DNA of 64,000 nt from positions 204,501 through 268,500 of the forward strand of contig NZ_CP015247.1 in NCBI RefSeq assembly GCF_001891125.1, given 5' to 3'. The position numbers and the translations under genes were made by a program. The stretch comes from Leuconostoc suionicum (GTDB lineage: Bacteria > Bacillota > Bacilli > Lactobacillales > Lactobacillaceae). Below are positions 49,303-58,689 of this stretch, piece after piece (the first letter of the stretch is position 1; each line of letters begins with the position of its first letter). Under the pieces are notes generated by a model that saw nothing but the letters and a program-made list of their open reading frames with translations, did not search any database and was not told where the DNA came from.

Positions 49303-50268
49303 ATGACAGTTAAAACAATGAACCCTATTTTTGAAAAATTAGGCATGAAATACCCAATTGTTGAAGGTGGGATGACATGGGCTGGAACAGGTGCGTTGGC
49401 AGCTGCTATTTCAGAGGCTGGTGGACTTGGCTTTATCGGCACAGGTTATTGGCATGGTGATGACGTTCGTAAAGAAATCAGACGTGCAAAAGCTCTGACA
49501 GATAAGCCTTTTGGCGTTAACGTAATGTTATTAAGTCGTCATATTCGAGAAGTTTTTGATGTCATTATCGAAGAAAAAGTTGCTGTAGTTGCAACTGGAG
49601 CAGGAGATCCATCGCCATTTTTGGATGAGTTACATGCTGCTGGTATTATAGTAATGCCTGTCGTTCCCTCAGTTTCATTAGCACGTATGATGGAAAAGAA
49701 AGGGGTTGACGCGGTTATTGCTGAAGGCATGGAATCAGGTGGGCATATTGGTATGCTGACTACGATGACATTAGTACCACAAGTGGCTGATGCCGTTAAT
49801 ATTCCAGTAATTGCTGCTGGTGGTATTGGTGATGGACGTGGTGTTGCCGCTGCGTTTATGCTTGGTGCGGCTGGTGCACAAATGGGTACAAGGTTCTTAA
49901 CAGCAACTGAATCGGAAGTTCATCCAAATTTCAAAGCAAAGATACTTAAAGCAAAAGATATTGATACGATTGTCACAGGTAATTTATTGGGTAATCGTGC
50001 CCGTGTTTTGAAAAATAAAATGGCAAAGTCATTTGTTAAAAACGAAGTAAACGAATTACAAAAAGAAAAGCCAGACGCTGCAGCCATTGAAAAACTTGAA
50101 TCTGGTACACTACGTCGTGCTGTTCAAGAAGGTGATAAAGAAGGCGGTGCCTTCATGGCCGGTCAAATTTCTGGTTTGATTAAGGATGAAAAGCCTGCAG
50201 CTGATATTTTATCCGACATTTGGGCGCAAGCTACCGATTTAATGGGTATTGAAAACACAACATTGTAA
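49303..50268 (+). CDS. fabK: Enoyl-ACP reductase II
   Basis: 321-aa FMN-dependent reductase (TIM barrel, nitronate monooxygenase-like) for the last step of each elongation cycle. Segments PIVEGGMTWAGTGALAAA, EGMESGGHIG and AAGGIGDGRG are typical. The ATG at 49303 follows AAGGATGAGAAC. No fabI is present in the operon; FabK-only organisms are naturally resistant to triclosan. An odd palindrome (GTGACAT-T-ATGTCAC, 49258-49272) lies between acpP and fabK. Confidence 0.93.
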   Translation: MTVKTMNPIFEKLGMKYPIVEGGMTWAGTGALAAAISEAGGLGFIGTGYWHGDDVRKEIRRAKALTDKPFGVNVMLLSRHIREVFDVIIEEKVAVVATGAGDPSPFLDELHAAGIIVMPVVPSVSLARMMEKKGVDAVIAEGMESGGHIGMLTTMTLVPQVADAVNIPVIAAGGIGDGRGVAAAFMLGAAGAQMGTRFLTATESEVHPNFKAKILKAKDIDTIVTGNLLGNRARVLKNKMAKSFVKNEVNELQKEKPDAAAIEKLESGTLRRAVQEGDKEGGAFMAGQISGLIKDEKPAADILSDIWAQATDLMGIENTTL

Positions 50269-50325
50269 GTAAAGAATCCGATTGAATTCGGTTTCATTGT
50301 TTATATATAGTATATGGGGTTTAAC

Positions 50326-51264
50326 ATGAAAATTGGATTATTGTTCAGCGGGCAAGGCGCACAGCAAGCCGGTATGGGCACAGATTTATATGAAGCACTT
50401 CCTGAATATAAATCAACAATTGATCGAGCTTCTGAAGTTTTAGGATATGATTTATCTGACGTGATGAAGGATGCTGATAAAATTGCACAAACGCAATATG
50501 CACAACCTGCTATCTTATCTATGAGTAATGCCATTGTGAATGCTTTGGGTAGTGCGTTGCAACATCCAATTGCGGCTTTGGGATTGAGTTTAGGCGAGTA
50601 TTCGGCGTTGACTGCAGCTGGGGCAATGAACTTTGAACAAGCTGTTGCTATTATCAAAGATCGTGGGCAATATATGCAAACGGTTGGAGACGCAAATCCT
50701 GGTAAGATGGCGGCAATTATGGGCGAAGATCAAAAGCTCATTGAAGCTGTTTTAGCTCAACTGCAGGCCAAAGGGAAGCAAGTTTTCCCAGCAAACTATA
50801 ATACGTTTGCCCAACTGGTCATTGGCGGAATTGCTGCTGATGTTGACGAGGCCACAGCGGCATTAACGGCGGCTGGCATCAAGCGTACGATTGATTTACC
50901 GGTCTCTGGTGCATTCCACACTCCATTATTGAAAGATGCTGCTGTTCAGTTATCTGAGCGGTTGGCAACTGAAGAATTTGCGGATGTGAATTATCCTGTT
51001 TATTCCAATACAACAAGTGAACCGTTTATTATCGCGGATCTCCATGAAACGTTGACTAAACAAATTGTATCGCCAACATATTTTGCGCAAGCGATGAAAA
51101 AAATGTTAGATGCAGGTGTTGACACATTTATTGAAGTTGGTCCTTCGGATACATTGATTAAGTTTGCTAAAAAAATTGCTCCTAAGGATGTGAAACGATA
51201 CGCTATTAAAGATTTAGAAAGCTTTAATGAAGTAAAAGAATTGCTCACAGCAGAAGAGGTATAA
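50326..51264 (+). CDS. fabD: Malonyl-CoA:ACP transacylase
   Basis: 312-aa transferase loading malonyl onto ACP. Motifs LFSGQGAQ near the N-terminus, active Ser in LGLSLGEYSAL and the catalytic His in PVSGAFHTPL. ATG 50326 has GGGG six bases upstream. Confidence 0.94.
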   Translation: MKIGLLFSGQGAQQAGMGTDLYEALPEYKSTIDRASEVLGYDLSDVMKDADKIAQTQYAQPAILSMSNAIVNALGSALQHPIAALGLSLGEYSALTAAGAMNFEQAVAIIKDRGQYMQTVGDANPGKMAAIMGEDQKLIEAVLAQLQAKGKQVFPANYNTFAQLVIGGIAADVDEATAALTAAGIKRTIDLPVSGAFHTPLLKDAAVQLSERLATEEFADVNYPVYSNTTSEPFIIADLHETLTKQIVSPTYFAQAMKKMLDAGVDTFIEVGPSDTLIKFAKKIAPKDVKRYAIKDLESFNEVKELLTAEEV

Positions 51265-51265
51265 C

Positions 51266-51997
51266 ATGGCAGATTTTACAGATAAAACTGTTTTAGTAAC
51301 AGGCTCATCACGTGGTATAGGGCTTGCAATTGCAAAGGCATTTGATGCTGCAGGAGCAAACGTCATTTTACATGCACGTTCAGAAATTAGTCCTGAAACT
51401 TTAGCAGAGTTTAAGTCAGAACCAAAAACATTACAGTTTGATATCGCTGATCCAGAAGCAGCGGAATCCAGTCTAAAAGCATTATACAAGCAAGAAAGCT
51501 TTTCAGGTATTGACATATTAATCAACAATGCTGGTATTACAAAGGATCAGCTAGCCATTGCGATGACACCAGCAGATTTTGCACAAGTTGTTAACGTAAA
51601 CTTAAACGGTACCTTTAATGTGACACAGCCTGTATTTAAAAAGATGATTCGACAAAAGCATGGTGCGATTATTAATCTAGCCTCTGTTGTTGGATTAATG
51701 GGTAACATGGGTCAAGCGAATTATTCTGCATCAAAAGCTGGTTTGGTCGGCTTGACAAAGACTCTGGCTAAGGAAGGTGCACGTCGCCACATTCGAGTAA
51801 ATGCGATTGCCCCTGGTATGATTGTTTCAGATATGACTGGTGCTTTGCCAGAAAAGACACAGGAAGAAATTCTAAAAAATATTCCATTATCTCGTTTTGG
51901 TGAAGCTTCGGAAATTGCAGATGTAGCATTATTCTTGGCAGGTAATGATTATATTACAGGTCAAACAATCACAGTTGATGGTGGGTTATACATTTAA
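51266..51997 (+). CDS. fabG: 3-oxoacyl-ACP reductase
   Basis: 243-aa short-chain dehydrogenase reducing 3-oxoacyl-ACP with NADPH. Motifs TGSSRGIGLA, NNAG and Y-x3-K (YSASK). It begins one base after fabD stops. Confidence 0.94.
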   Translation: MADFTDKTVLVTGSSRGIGLAIAKAFDAAGANVILHARSEISPETLAEFKSEPKTLQFDIADPEAAESSLKALYKQESFSGIDILINNAGITKDQLAIAMTPADFAQVVNVNLNGTFNVTQPVFKKMIRQKHGAIINLASVVGLMGNMGQANYSASKAGLVGLTKTLAKEGARRHIRVNAIAPGMIVSDMTGALPEKTQEEILKNIPLSRFGEASEIADVALFLAGNDYITGQTITVDGGLYI

Positions 51998-52119
51998 TGC
52001 ACAATGTATTGATGTGAGGCACTGAGAACATAAAGAAAGGAAATGCGTTCTCGGCCATTTGATTTAAATTCATTAGTATGATGTCTTTTTAATCAGTGTC
52101 CGTCCACGCTCTTAATATT

Positions 52120-53382
52120 ATGACACGCGTAGTAATTACAGGACTTGGCGCAGTAACGCCATTAGGAAACGATACACAGTCTTTCTTGGACGGTATTTTC
52201 AATGAAAAAATTGGTATTAAACCAATTACAAAGTTTGACGCATCAGAGACGGGCATCACCGTGGCAGGGCAGGTTGATGGTTTTGATCCCGCAGCTCGTG
52301 TTGGTAAGCGTGATGCACGCAAAATGGATTTGTTTTCACAGTATGCGGTTGATGCTGCAGATCAGGCTTTGACTAATGCTGGATTAAAGGCAGAGGAAGG
52401 TGCTGAAGCACCAACCACTGTTGCTGATGCTACTCGATTCGGTGTGATTTTGGGCAATGGTATTGGTGGTTTGACTACTATCCAAGATCAAGTAATCAAG
52501 ATGCATGATAAAGGGCCACAACGTGTTAGTCCATTGTTTGTGCCTGAATCAATTCCCAACATGGTATCAGGAAATGTTTCGTTACGTTTTGGTGCAAAGG
52601 GCATTAATTCAACAATCGTTACAGCTTGTGCTTCAGCAACAAATGCGATTGGTGAAGCGTTCTGGCGCATTCAATCTGGTAAAGCCGATGTCATGTTAAC
52701 TGGTGGTGCAGAAGCAACAGTTAACGAAATTGGTATTGCTGGTTTCGCAGCCTTAACTGCGTTATCAAAGGAAGAAGATCCAACACAAGCTTCAAAGCCT
52801 TTTGATAAGAATCGTCATGGATTTGTTTTGGGTGAAGGTTCAGGAATTTTGGTTATTGAAAGCCTAGAACATGCCCAAGCACGTGGTGCTCATATTCTTG
52901 CGGAATTAGTTGGTTATGGTGCATCATCCGATGCATATCATATGACGTCACCATCCCCAGATGGTGAGGGTGCTGCACGCGCAATTCGTGATGCATTAAA
53001 TGACGCTAATTTGGAAGCAAACCAAATTTCATACATTAATGCTCACGGAACAGCAACAGGAGCCAATGATTCGGGTGAAGCGCATGCTATTGCCACTGTG
53101 TTTGGGGAAAATACAGTACCTGTTTCTTCAACAAAAGGGATGACGGGTCACTTGCTTGGTGCTGCAGGTGCTATTGAAGCTTTGATTTCTGTGGGTTCTT
53201 TGACACGTGGTGAATTGCCAGTAAACGTCGGTCTTGATGAACAAGACGAGGACACTAAGGTAGTTAATTTAGTTGATCAAGAAAACAAGCATCAAGCACC
53301 TGAGTATGTAATGAGTGCTAATTATGGTTTTGGTGGTCACAACGCTGTCATTGTATTTAAGAAATGGCATGAAGGAGTGTAA
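52120..53382 (+). CDS. fabF: 3-oxoacyl-ACP synthase II
   Basis: 420-aa elongating condensing enzyme. Catalytic Cys in TACASATNA and the two His in NAHGTATGAND and GMTGHLLGAAG. The ATG at 52120 matches the family start (TRVVITGLGAVTPLG) but has no ribosome site; a GTG at 52096 is the alternative. About 120 bases separate it from fabG, with a small possible ORF at 52043-52081 (13 codons including the stop). Confidence 0.94.
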   Translation: MTRVVITGLGAVTPLGNDTQSFLDGIFNEKIGIKPITKFDASETGITVAGQVDGFDPAARVGKRDARKMDLFSQYAVDAADQALTNAGLKAEEGAEAPTTVADATRFGVILGNGIGGLTTIQDQVIKMHDKGPQRVSPLFVPESIPNMVSGNVSLRFGAKGINSTIVTACASATNAIGEAFWRIQSGKADVMLTGGAEATVNEIGIAGFAALTALSKEEDPTQASKPFDKNRHGFVLGEGSGILVIESLEHAQARGAHILAELVGYGASSDAYHMTSPSPDGEGAARAIRDALNDANLEANQISYINAHGTATGANDSGEAHAIATVFGENTVPVSSTKGMTGHLLGAAGAIEALISVGSLTRGELPVNVGLDEQDEDTKVVNLVDQENKHQAPEYVMSANYGFGGHNAVIVFKKWHEGV

Positions 53383-53385
53383 TTG

Positions 53386-53844
53386 ATGAGTTTAAATATT
53401 GAGGAAATTCGTGGATTAATTGCTGATCTAGAGAACAGTTCTTTACGCGAATTCAAAGTTGTTGATGGCGAATTCAGTTTGCATTTATCAAAGAACAAAA
53501 ATGAAGCAGTCGTGAACGCGCCAGTTCAAACTCCAGTTGCTGCTCCTGCCGCTGCTACATCAGAGCAAGCTCAAGTAGCTGCAGAACCTGAAACACCTAA
53601 AACAGGAACCGAAATTGTTGCTCCTATGGTTGGAACAGTATATTTGCAACCAAAACCTGATGCACCAATGTTCAAACAAGTTGGTGATAAAGTCTCAGTG
53701 GGAGAAACAGTTGCTGTTATTGAAGCGATGAAATTAATGACAGAAATTCATAGTGAAGTCAGTGGAACGGTAGCTGAAATACTAGTTGCTAACGAAGAAG
53801 TAGTGGACTACAATAAGCCACTCTATAGAATAACAACAGATTAA
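53386..53844 (+). CDS. accB: Biotin carboxyl carrier protein of acetyl-CoA carboxylase
   Basis: 152-aa subunit of acetyl-CoA carboxylase with an Ala/Pro-rich linker (about residues 45-75) and a C-terminal biotinyl domain with the target Lys in EAMKLM. It is the expected substrate of BirA encoded at 40945. ATG 53386 follows AAGGAGTGTAATTG. Confidence 0.94.
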   Translation: MSLNIEEIRGLIADLENSSLREFKVVDGEFSLHLSKNKNEAVVNAPVQTPVAAPAAATSEQAQVAAEPETPKTGTEIVAPMVGTVYLQPKPDAPMFKQVGDKVSVGETVAVIEAMKLMTEIHSEVSGTVAEILVANEEVVDYNKPLYRITTD

Positions 53845-53923
53845 ATGTAATTTTAAGGTTTGTATTGGTATGGAATATAAATATCATGCAAACGTACATA
53901 ATACATACTACGAAGGAGCCAAA

Positions 53924-54355
53924 ATGTCGATTCTAAATACACAACAAATTCAAGAAATATTACCTCACCGTTATCCAATGCTTATGTTAGATACAGTGGA
54001 AGAGTTAGTACCGGGTGAGAGAGCAGTAGCAATTAAAAATATTAGTATCAATGAAGAAATTTTCCAAGGACATTTCCCTGGAAATCCAACTTTCCCAGGT
54101 GCTTTGACTGTCGAGGCATTAGCTCAAACTGGTGCGGTTGCATTGTTATCTATGCCTGAATTTAAGGGTAAGACGGCTTACTTCGGGGGCATTAAAAAGG
54201 CTCGTTATCGTAGAATGGTTCGCCCAGGAGATCAACTACGTTTAGAAGTTACTTTGGATCGTTTACGCGGACCAATTGGTACTGGTAAGGGTATTGTTTG
54301 GGTTGGTGACAAAAAAGCGACAACAGCAGAATTGACGTTTATTATTGGAGACTAA
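53924..54355 (+). CDS. fabZ: 3-hydroxyacyl-ACP dehydratase (second FabZ paralogue)
   Basis: 143-aa hot-dog dehydratase. Catalytic His in FQGHFPGNPTFPG and Glu in VEALAQTGAV. The ATG at 53924 follows GAAGGAGCCAAA; an earlier start at 53870 lacks a ribosome site. It shares the PGNP and PG motifs with the paralogue at 47057 but differs around the substrate tunnel (TFPGALTVEA against VMPGVLIIES). Located among acc genes as in other LAB. Confidence 0.92.
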   Translation: MSILNTQQIQEILPHRYPMLMLDTVEELVPGERAVAIKNISINEEIFQGHFPGNPTFPGALTVEALAQTGAVALLSMPEFKGKTAYFGGIKKARYRRMVRPGDQLRLEVTLDRLRGPIGTGKGIVWVGDKKATTAELTFIIGD

Positions 54356-54356
54356 A

Positions 54357-55733
54357 ATGTTCAAAAAGGTTCTAGTGGCAAATCGTGGTGAAATCGCGGT
54401 GCGTATTATTCGGACATTGAGAGAAATGGGTATTGCATCAGTTGCAGTTTATTCAACAGCTGACAAAGATAGCTTACACGTTCAAATTGCTGATGAAGCA
54501 ATCGCAGTTGGTGGTGTTAAGCCAACAGATTCATATTTGAATATGAAAAACATTCTGAGCGCGGCACTATTAACTGGTTCTGAAGCTATTCATCCAGGAT
54601 ACGGCTTTCTGTCAGAAAATGCTCTATTTGCAGAAATGGTTGGCGAAGTGGGAATTAAATGGATTGGCCCACGTCCAGACACAATTGAATTAATGGGTAA
54701 CAAAGCTAATGCTCGTGAAGAAATGCGTCAAGCAGGTGTTCCGGTTATTCCTGGATCTGATGGTTTCATCCGTGACTTTTCCGAAGCCAAGGTTGTTGCT
54801 GATCGTATCGGATATCCTTTGTTGCTAAAAGCTGCTGCTGGTGGTGGTGGAAAAGGCATGCGTTTTGTTTATAGCGAAGATGAGTTGAGCGACAAATTTG
54901 ATGATGCCCAAAATGAAGCACGCCTGTCTGTCGGTGATGATCAAATGTACATTGAAAAAGTGATGGAACATGTCCGACACATTGAAATGCAGCTTTTGAG
55001 AGATAAAAATGGGCATGTTGTCTATCTACCAGAACGTGACTGCTCATTACAGCGTAAAAATCAAAAGGTGTTGGAAGAATCACCTGCTGTGGGTGTAACA
55101 CCTGAGATGCGTGCTTATTTAGGTGATATTGTAACAAAAGCTGCGCAAGCGATTAGGTATGAGAATACTGGAACAATTGAATTTTTGCAGGACCATGAAG
55201 GCAATTTTTACTTCATGGAAATGAATACTCGTATCCAGGTTGAACACCCAGTCACTGAGATGGTAACTAATTTAGATTTAATTAGATTACAAATAGAAGT
55301 CGCTGCAGGACAAGATTTACCGATAACGCAGGATGATATTCAAGTTAATGGTCATTCCATCGAAGTACGCTTAACAGCGGAAAGACCTGAAAGTAACTTT
55401 GCACCAAGTGCAGGCACAGTTGATCTTGTATTTTTGCCTACCGGAGGACCTGGTGTTCGAATCGATTCCGCAATATTTGTGGGCGATAAAGTCCAACCAT
55501 TTTACGATTCAATGATTGGTAAATTAGTAGCCAAGGCAGATACTCGTGAACAAGCGGTTCAAAAAATTCATCGCATTGTTGATGAAACTGTTGTGCATGG
55601 CATTTCTACAAGTTTGAATTTCCAAAAAGCTTTATTGGAAGATCCACACGTGCAGCGTGGCGAATTTGATACACGCTATTTAGAAACTGAATTCTTACCA
55701 CGGTGGACTGAGAGCTTATCAGAAGATGAATAA
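54357..55733 (+). CDS. accC: Acetyl-CoA carboxylase, biotin carboxylase subunit
   Basis: 458-aa ATP-grasp enzyme that carboxylates biotin on AccB. Motifs KVLVANRGEIAVRIIR, KAAAGGGGKGMRFV and EMNTRIQVEHPVTE. ATG 54357 follows TTGGAGACTAAA, with fabZ ending one base before. Confidence 0.95.
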   Translation: MFKKVLVANRGEIAVRIIRTLREMGIASVAVYSTADKDSLHVQIADEAIAVGGVKPTDSYLNMKNILSAALLTGSEAIHPGYGFLSENALFAEMVGEVGIKWIGPRPDTIELMGNKANAREEMRQAGVPVIPGSDGFIRDFSEAKVVADRIGYPLLLKAAAGGGGKGMRFVYSEDELSDKFDDAQNEARLSVGDDQMYIEKVMEHVRHIEMQLLRDKNGHVVYLPERDCSLQRKNQKVLEESPAVGVTPEMRAYLGDIVTKAAQAIRYENTGTIEFLQDHEGNFYFMEMNTRIQVEHPVTEMVTNLDLIRLQIEVAAGQDLPITQDDIQVNGHSIEVRLTAERPESNFAPSAGTVDLVFLPTGGPGVRIDSAIFVGDKVQPFYDSMIGKLVAKADTREQAVQKIHRIVDETVVHGISTSLNFQKALLEDPHVQRGEFDTRYLETEFLPRWTESLSEDE

Positions 55734-55736
55734 TAC

Positions 55737-55767
55737 AATGCCGCATGCGTTTGACGTGTGCGGTATT
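55737..55767 (+). other. Intercistronic hairpin between accC and accD
   Basis: AATGCCGCA pairs with TGCGGTATT (one G-T pair). No T-run follows. A possible RNA-processing or stability element. Confidence 0.5.
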
Positions 55768-55789
55768 CTAGTAAATGGAGACATTTAAT

Positions 55790-56632
55790 ATGGACTTATA
55801 CAACAATAAAAATAGCGATACATCAAAAATTAAAAGAGATGCTTCGGTTAATGATCGCATTCCTGATGGGCTTTTTCTAGCGTGCCCATACTGTGGTACA
55901 CAAATGTACAATAAACAGCTTGGCAAATATCGTGTGTGTGCAAAGTGTAATTATGGTTTTCGTCTCCAAGCATGGGAACGTGTTGAATTATTGACTCAAA
56001 ACTTTGAAGAGATGGATGCGGACATTCAAATGGATCACCCCGATTTTCCAGGATATGCAGAAAAGTTGAAGCGCGCTCAATCACAAACAGAACTTGCAGA
56101 GTCTGTTTTGACGGGAACTGCAAATATTGAAGGTGAGAAAGTTGCCTTAGGTATTATGGATTCCTATTTCATGATGGGATCATTGGGATCGATGACAGGT
56201 GAAAAGATCACTCGTTTGTTTGAATATGCAACCGCCCATAAACTTCCGGTTGTCTTATTTACCGCTTCTGGTGGTGCACGCATGCAAGAAGGAATTGATT
56301 CTTTGATGCAAATGGCAAAAGTTTCGGCAGCTGTTGCAGCCCATCAGGAAGCTAAGTTATTGTACCTAGTTGTGCTAACTGATCCTACAACCGGTGGAGT
56401 GACTGCAAGTTTTGCTATGCAAGGGGATGTTACTTTAGCTGAACCCCACGCACTTGTCGGGTTTGCTGGAGCACGTGTGATCGAGTCAACAATCCATGAA
56501 AAGCTACCTAAAGATTTTCAACGAGTAGAAACTTTGCAAGAAAATGGGTTCATAGATCAAATTGTACCAAGACCAGAATTGGCTAAACTTATTGCTAAAA
56601 TTGTTAGATTGCACACAGCGGAGGCCGAATAA
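55790..56632 (+). CDS. accD: Acetyl-CoA carboxylase, carboxyltransferase beta subunit
   Basis: 280-aa subunit with an N-terminal four-Cys zinc finger (CPYC..CAKC) and a crotonase-like transferase domain (GGARMQEGIDSLMQM, DPTTGGVTASFA). The ATG at 55790 follows GGAGACATTTAAT. Its stop abuts the accA start. Confidence 0.94.
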   Translation: MDLYNNKNSDTSKIKRDASVNDRIPDGLFLACPYCGTQMYNKQLGKYRVCAKCNYGFRLQAWERVELLTQNFEEMDADIQMDHPDFPGYAEKLKRAQSQTELAESVLTGTANIEGEKVALGIMDSYFMMGSLGSMTGEKITRLFEYATAHKLPVVLFTASGGARMQEGIDSLMQMAKVSAAVAAHQEAKLLYLVVLTDPTTGGVTASFAMQGDVTLAEPHALVGFAGARVIESTIHEKLPKDFQRVETLQENGFIDQIVPRPELAKLIAKIVRLHTAEAE

Positions 56633-57436
56633 ATGCCTGATATTTTAAGTGGATTGAAATTATTTAAACGTGAATTAACGCCAGCGCAAGTGGTCAAAAA
56701 ATCCCGTGAAGACCGTTTTATGGCACGGGAAATCATTGATGGCATTTTTACAGACTTTGTCGAATTGCATGGTGATCGTCTCGGTGGTGATGATATGTCT
56801 ATCATTGGAGGCATTGCATTTTTAGCAGACCAGCCTGTTACGGTGATTGTTGTTGACAAAGGTACAGATATTCATGATAAGTTGAGTAAACGTAATGGTT
56901 CACCGGAGCCATGGGGATACCGTAAAGCTCAACGTCTGATGCAACAAGCTAATCGATTTAATCGTCCAATTATCATGTTTGTCAATACACCAGGCGCTTT
57001 CCCAGGTAAAGAGGCTGAGGCGCAAGGGCAGGGTGAGGCAATTGCAAAATCAATCCTAGACTCAATGAAGTTAACCGTTCCAATGATTTCTATCATATAT
57101 GGTGAGGGAGGCTCTGGTGGTGCACTTGCTTTGGCCACGGCTGATCAAGTTTGGATGTTCCAAAATGCAACCTATTCGATACTATCACCAGAAGGATTTG
57201 CATCAATTCTTTGGAAAGATAGCAAACGTAGTGAAGAAGCGGCCGCTGTTATGGGACTAACTGCTAAAGATCTCTTGGAGAAAAATATTATTGAGTATAT
57301 CATTCCAGAGTCTCGTAATCATCCTCGAGTTTTCAACTTAATTCGGAAGCGGTTAAATGACGAGATACATACATTGAATCAATTAACACCAGATGAACTA
57401 TTAACGAAGCGACGTAATCGCTTTAGAGCATTTTAA
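56633..57436 (+). CDS. accA: Acetyl-CoA carboxylase, carboxyltransferase alpha subunit
   Basis: 267-aa partner of AccD. Segments FVELHGDRLGGDD, VNTPGAFPGKEAEAQGQGEA and the oxyanion-hole GEGGSGGALA are present. GGAGGCC lies near the end of accD. Last gene of the FAS operon; the tmRNA gene follows. Confidence 0.94.
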   Translation: MPDILSGLKLFKRELTPAQVVKKSREDRFMAREIIDGIFTDFVELHGDRLGGDDMSIIGGIAFLADQPVTVIVVDKGTDIHDKLSKRNGSPEPWGYRKAQRLMQQANRFNRPIIMFVNTPGAFPGKEAEAQGQGEAIAKSILDSMKLTVPMISIIYGEGGSGGALALATADQVWMFQNATYSILSPEGFASILWKDSKRSEEAAAVMGLTAKDLLEKNIIEYIIPESRNHPRVFNLIRKRLNDEIHTLNQLTPDELLTKRRNRFRAF

Positions 57437-57488
57437 TCCGATAAATATGTTATAATAAAGTCTCTCAGATAATGGGTAGGTTTGAGAC

Positions 57489-57843
57489 GGGTCTGTTTTT
57501 GGAATTCGACAGGTCGTTTAGAGCATTGATTGCGTTTCGCCATCCGGGCGTAAAACGGGCAGAAATTTTAACTGCAAAAAACGAAAACTCTTTCGCTATC
57601 GCTGCCTAAAAACCAGTGATGCGTAGCTTAATCTTGGTTGCTGGCGTCTGAGGTTAGGCCATAAAAGGCCAGATCGTACTGCTTCTTACATCTGGAGAAG
57701 CAGCATTAAATGAATCAGATTAGTTATATTGAATTGCCTTGAGCTGTGGCGCACAATATAATGAAATTGAAATAATAGCCCTATAAACGTAGATATTGAT
57801 GTATCGGGCGATTTGGACAGGGGTTCGACTCCCCTCAGATCCA
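57489..57843 (+). ncRNA. ssrA: Transfer-messenger RNA
   Basis: 355-base tmRNA for rescue of stalled ribosomes. Acceptor stem GGGTCTG pairs with CAGATCC (one G-T), and the T-arm GGACAGGGGTTCGACTCCCC is near the 3' end. The tag ORF (57574-57609) begins at resume codon GCA and reads AKNENSFAIAA before TAA. CCA is not encoded. TATAAT at 57451-57456 is the likely -10. The 3' end is a common target for integrases, and the accessory region begins just after it. Confidence 0.95.
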
Positions 57844-57893
57844 TTTAGCATTTCACACAAAAGGTACAAAACTAAATCGAGCGAGTAGGTAGT

Positions 57894-57917
57894 GTAACGG
57901 TATTCAAGCCGTTTTTT
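57894..57917 (+). terminator. Terminator of ssrA
   Basis: AACGG and CCGTT around a short loop, followed by a T-run. Confidence 0.7.
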
Positions 57918-58003
57918 ATTTGCCGAAAAGATACAAAAATAGTACATAAATCCATATTATCTTATTATTTGCATATATACATAGTGAATAGAGCGGAGTA
58001 TTT

Positions 58004-58099
58004 ATGACAGATACATGGACAAATCGTGGAATATTGATAAGTTATTTTAGAGAGATGATAGATTTACAGATTAAGTATATGAACAAAAGGGAAACGTAG
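58004..58099 (+). CDS. Possible 31-aa peptide, unknown
   Basis: ATG with GGAG and a five-base spacer; encodes MTDTWTNRGILISYFREM followed by a short charged tail. No recognised family. It could be a remnant of a larger gene. Low confidence. Confidence 0.25.
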   Translation: MTDTWTNRGILISYFREMIDLQIKYMNKRET

Positions 58100-58248
58100 T
58101 ACAGTTCTCGTTTTTAATAAATGTGCCAGAAAGTAAATTTTTAAGAAAAACATAAATTGATCACTTAAGATGATAGTTTATTGATTGAATATGATAAGTT
58201 TAACTTTAATGATGTATCGGTATAAATTAAAGGGGGATTTATCAAAGT

Positions 58249-58593
58249 ATGAGTGGAAGTAATGTTAAGTATGGGATCTTTGAGAAGCACAGTTGGAAAG
58301 ATATTCTTTGGAATATTGGTAACAGGGCAGCAGGTTTTACACGTCGCTATTATTTTTTTCAGGAACATGACGGAAAGCGCACATTGCTTTCTAAAAAAGA
58401 ATTGTTAACCTTGTTATCAACCAACGAAGATATGAAAAAGTATATTTCAAAAGATGAGCGATATAAACAGTATATATCTCCTGACAATATTGTAATGAGC
58501 GAGAACGGTGAGTTTTTTGCTGGCTTAATTAATATGGAATATGTGCAAGAAATTGTTAATTATTTGAATATGAGCGTGAAAAATAATATATAA
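58249..58593 (+). CDS. Hypothetical protein, 114 aa
   Basis: Preceded by AAAGGGGGATTTATCAAAGT, an acceptable ribosome site. Charged, without signal peptide or membrane segment; contains FTRRYYFFQEHDGKRTLLSK and a Lys/Tyr-rich middle. No motif I recognise. AT-rich with codon use less biased than the core genes, and it lies in the accessory region after ssrA, so acquisition by transfer is likely. Confidence 0.55.
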   Translation: MSGSNVKYGIFEKHSWKDILWNIGNRAAGFTRRYYFFQEHDGKRTLLSKKELLTLLSTNEDMKKYISKDERYKQYISPDNIVMSENGEFFAGLINMEYVQEIVNYLNMSVKNNI

Positions 58594-58640
58594 TAAAACT
58601 TCATCCGTATACACTGGATATTTTCACATCAAGAAAAAAG

Positions 58641-58689
58641 AGATACAAAAACCACGTTCTTTAGGCTTTGAGCGTGGTTTTTGTATCTT
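58641..58689. terminator. Long hairpin after the hypothetical gene
   Basis: AGATACAAAAACCACG and CGTGGTTTTTGTATCTT form a 16-base-pair stem around a 16-base loop. The core AACCACG/CGTGGTT recurs in hairpins at 61268 and 62238. Confidence 0.75.

Noticed and set aside
57720-57947. Antisense ORF across the tmRNA 3' part
   Set aside because: It is opposite a structured RNA gene and has no ribosome site or family resemblance.
57820-57960. Attachment-site duplication next to ssrA
   Set aside because: I looked for a second copy of the tmRNA 3' end (CTCCCCTCAGATCCA) within the window and found none; short ATACAAAAA repeats are too AT-rich to count.
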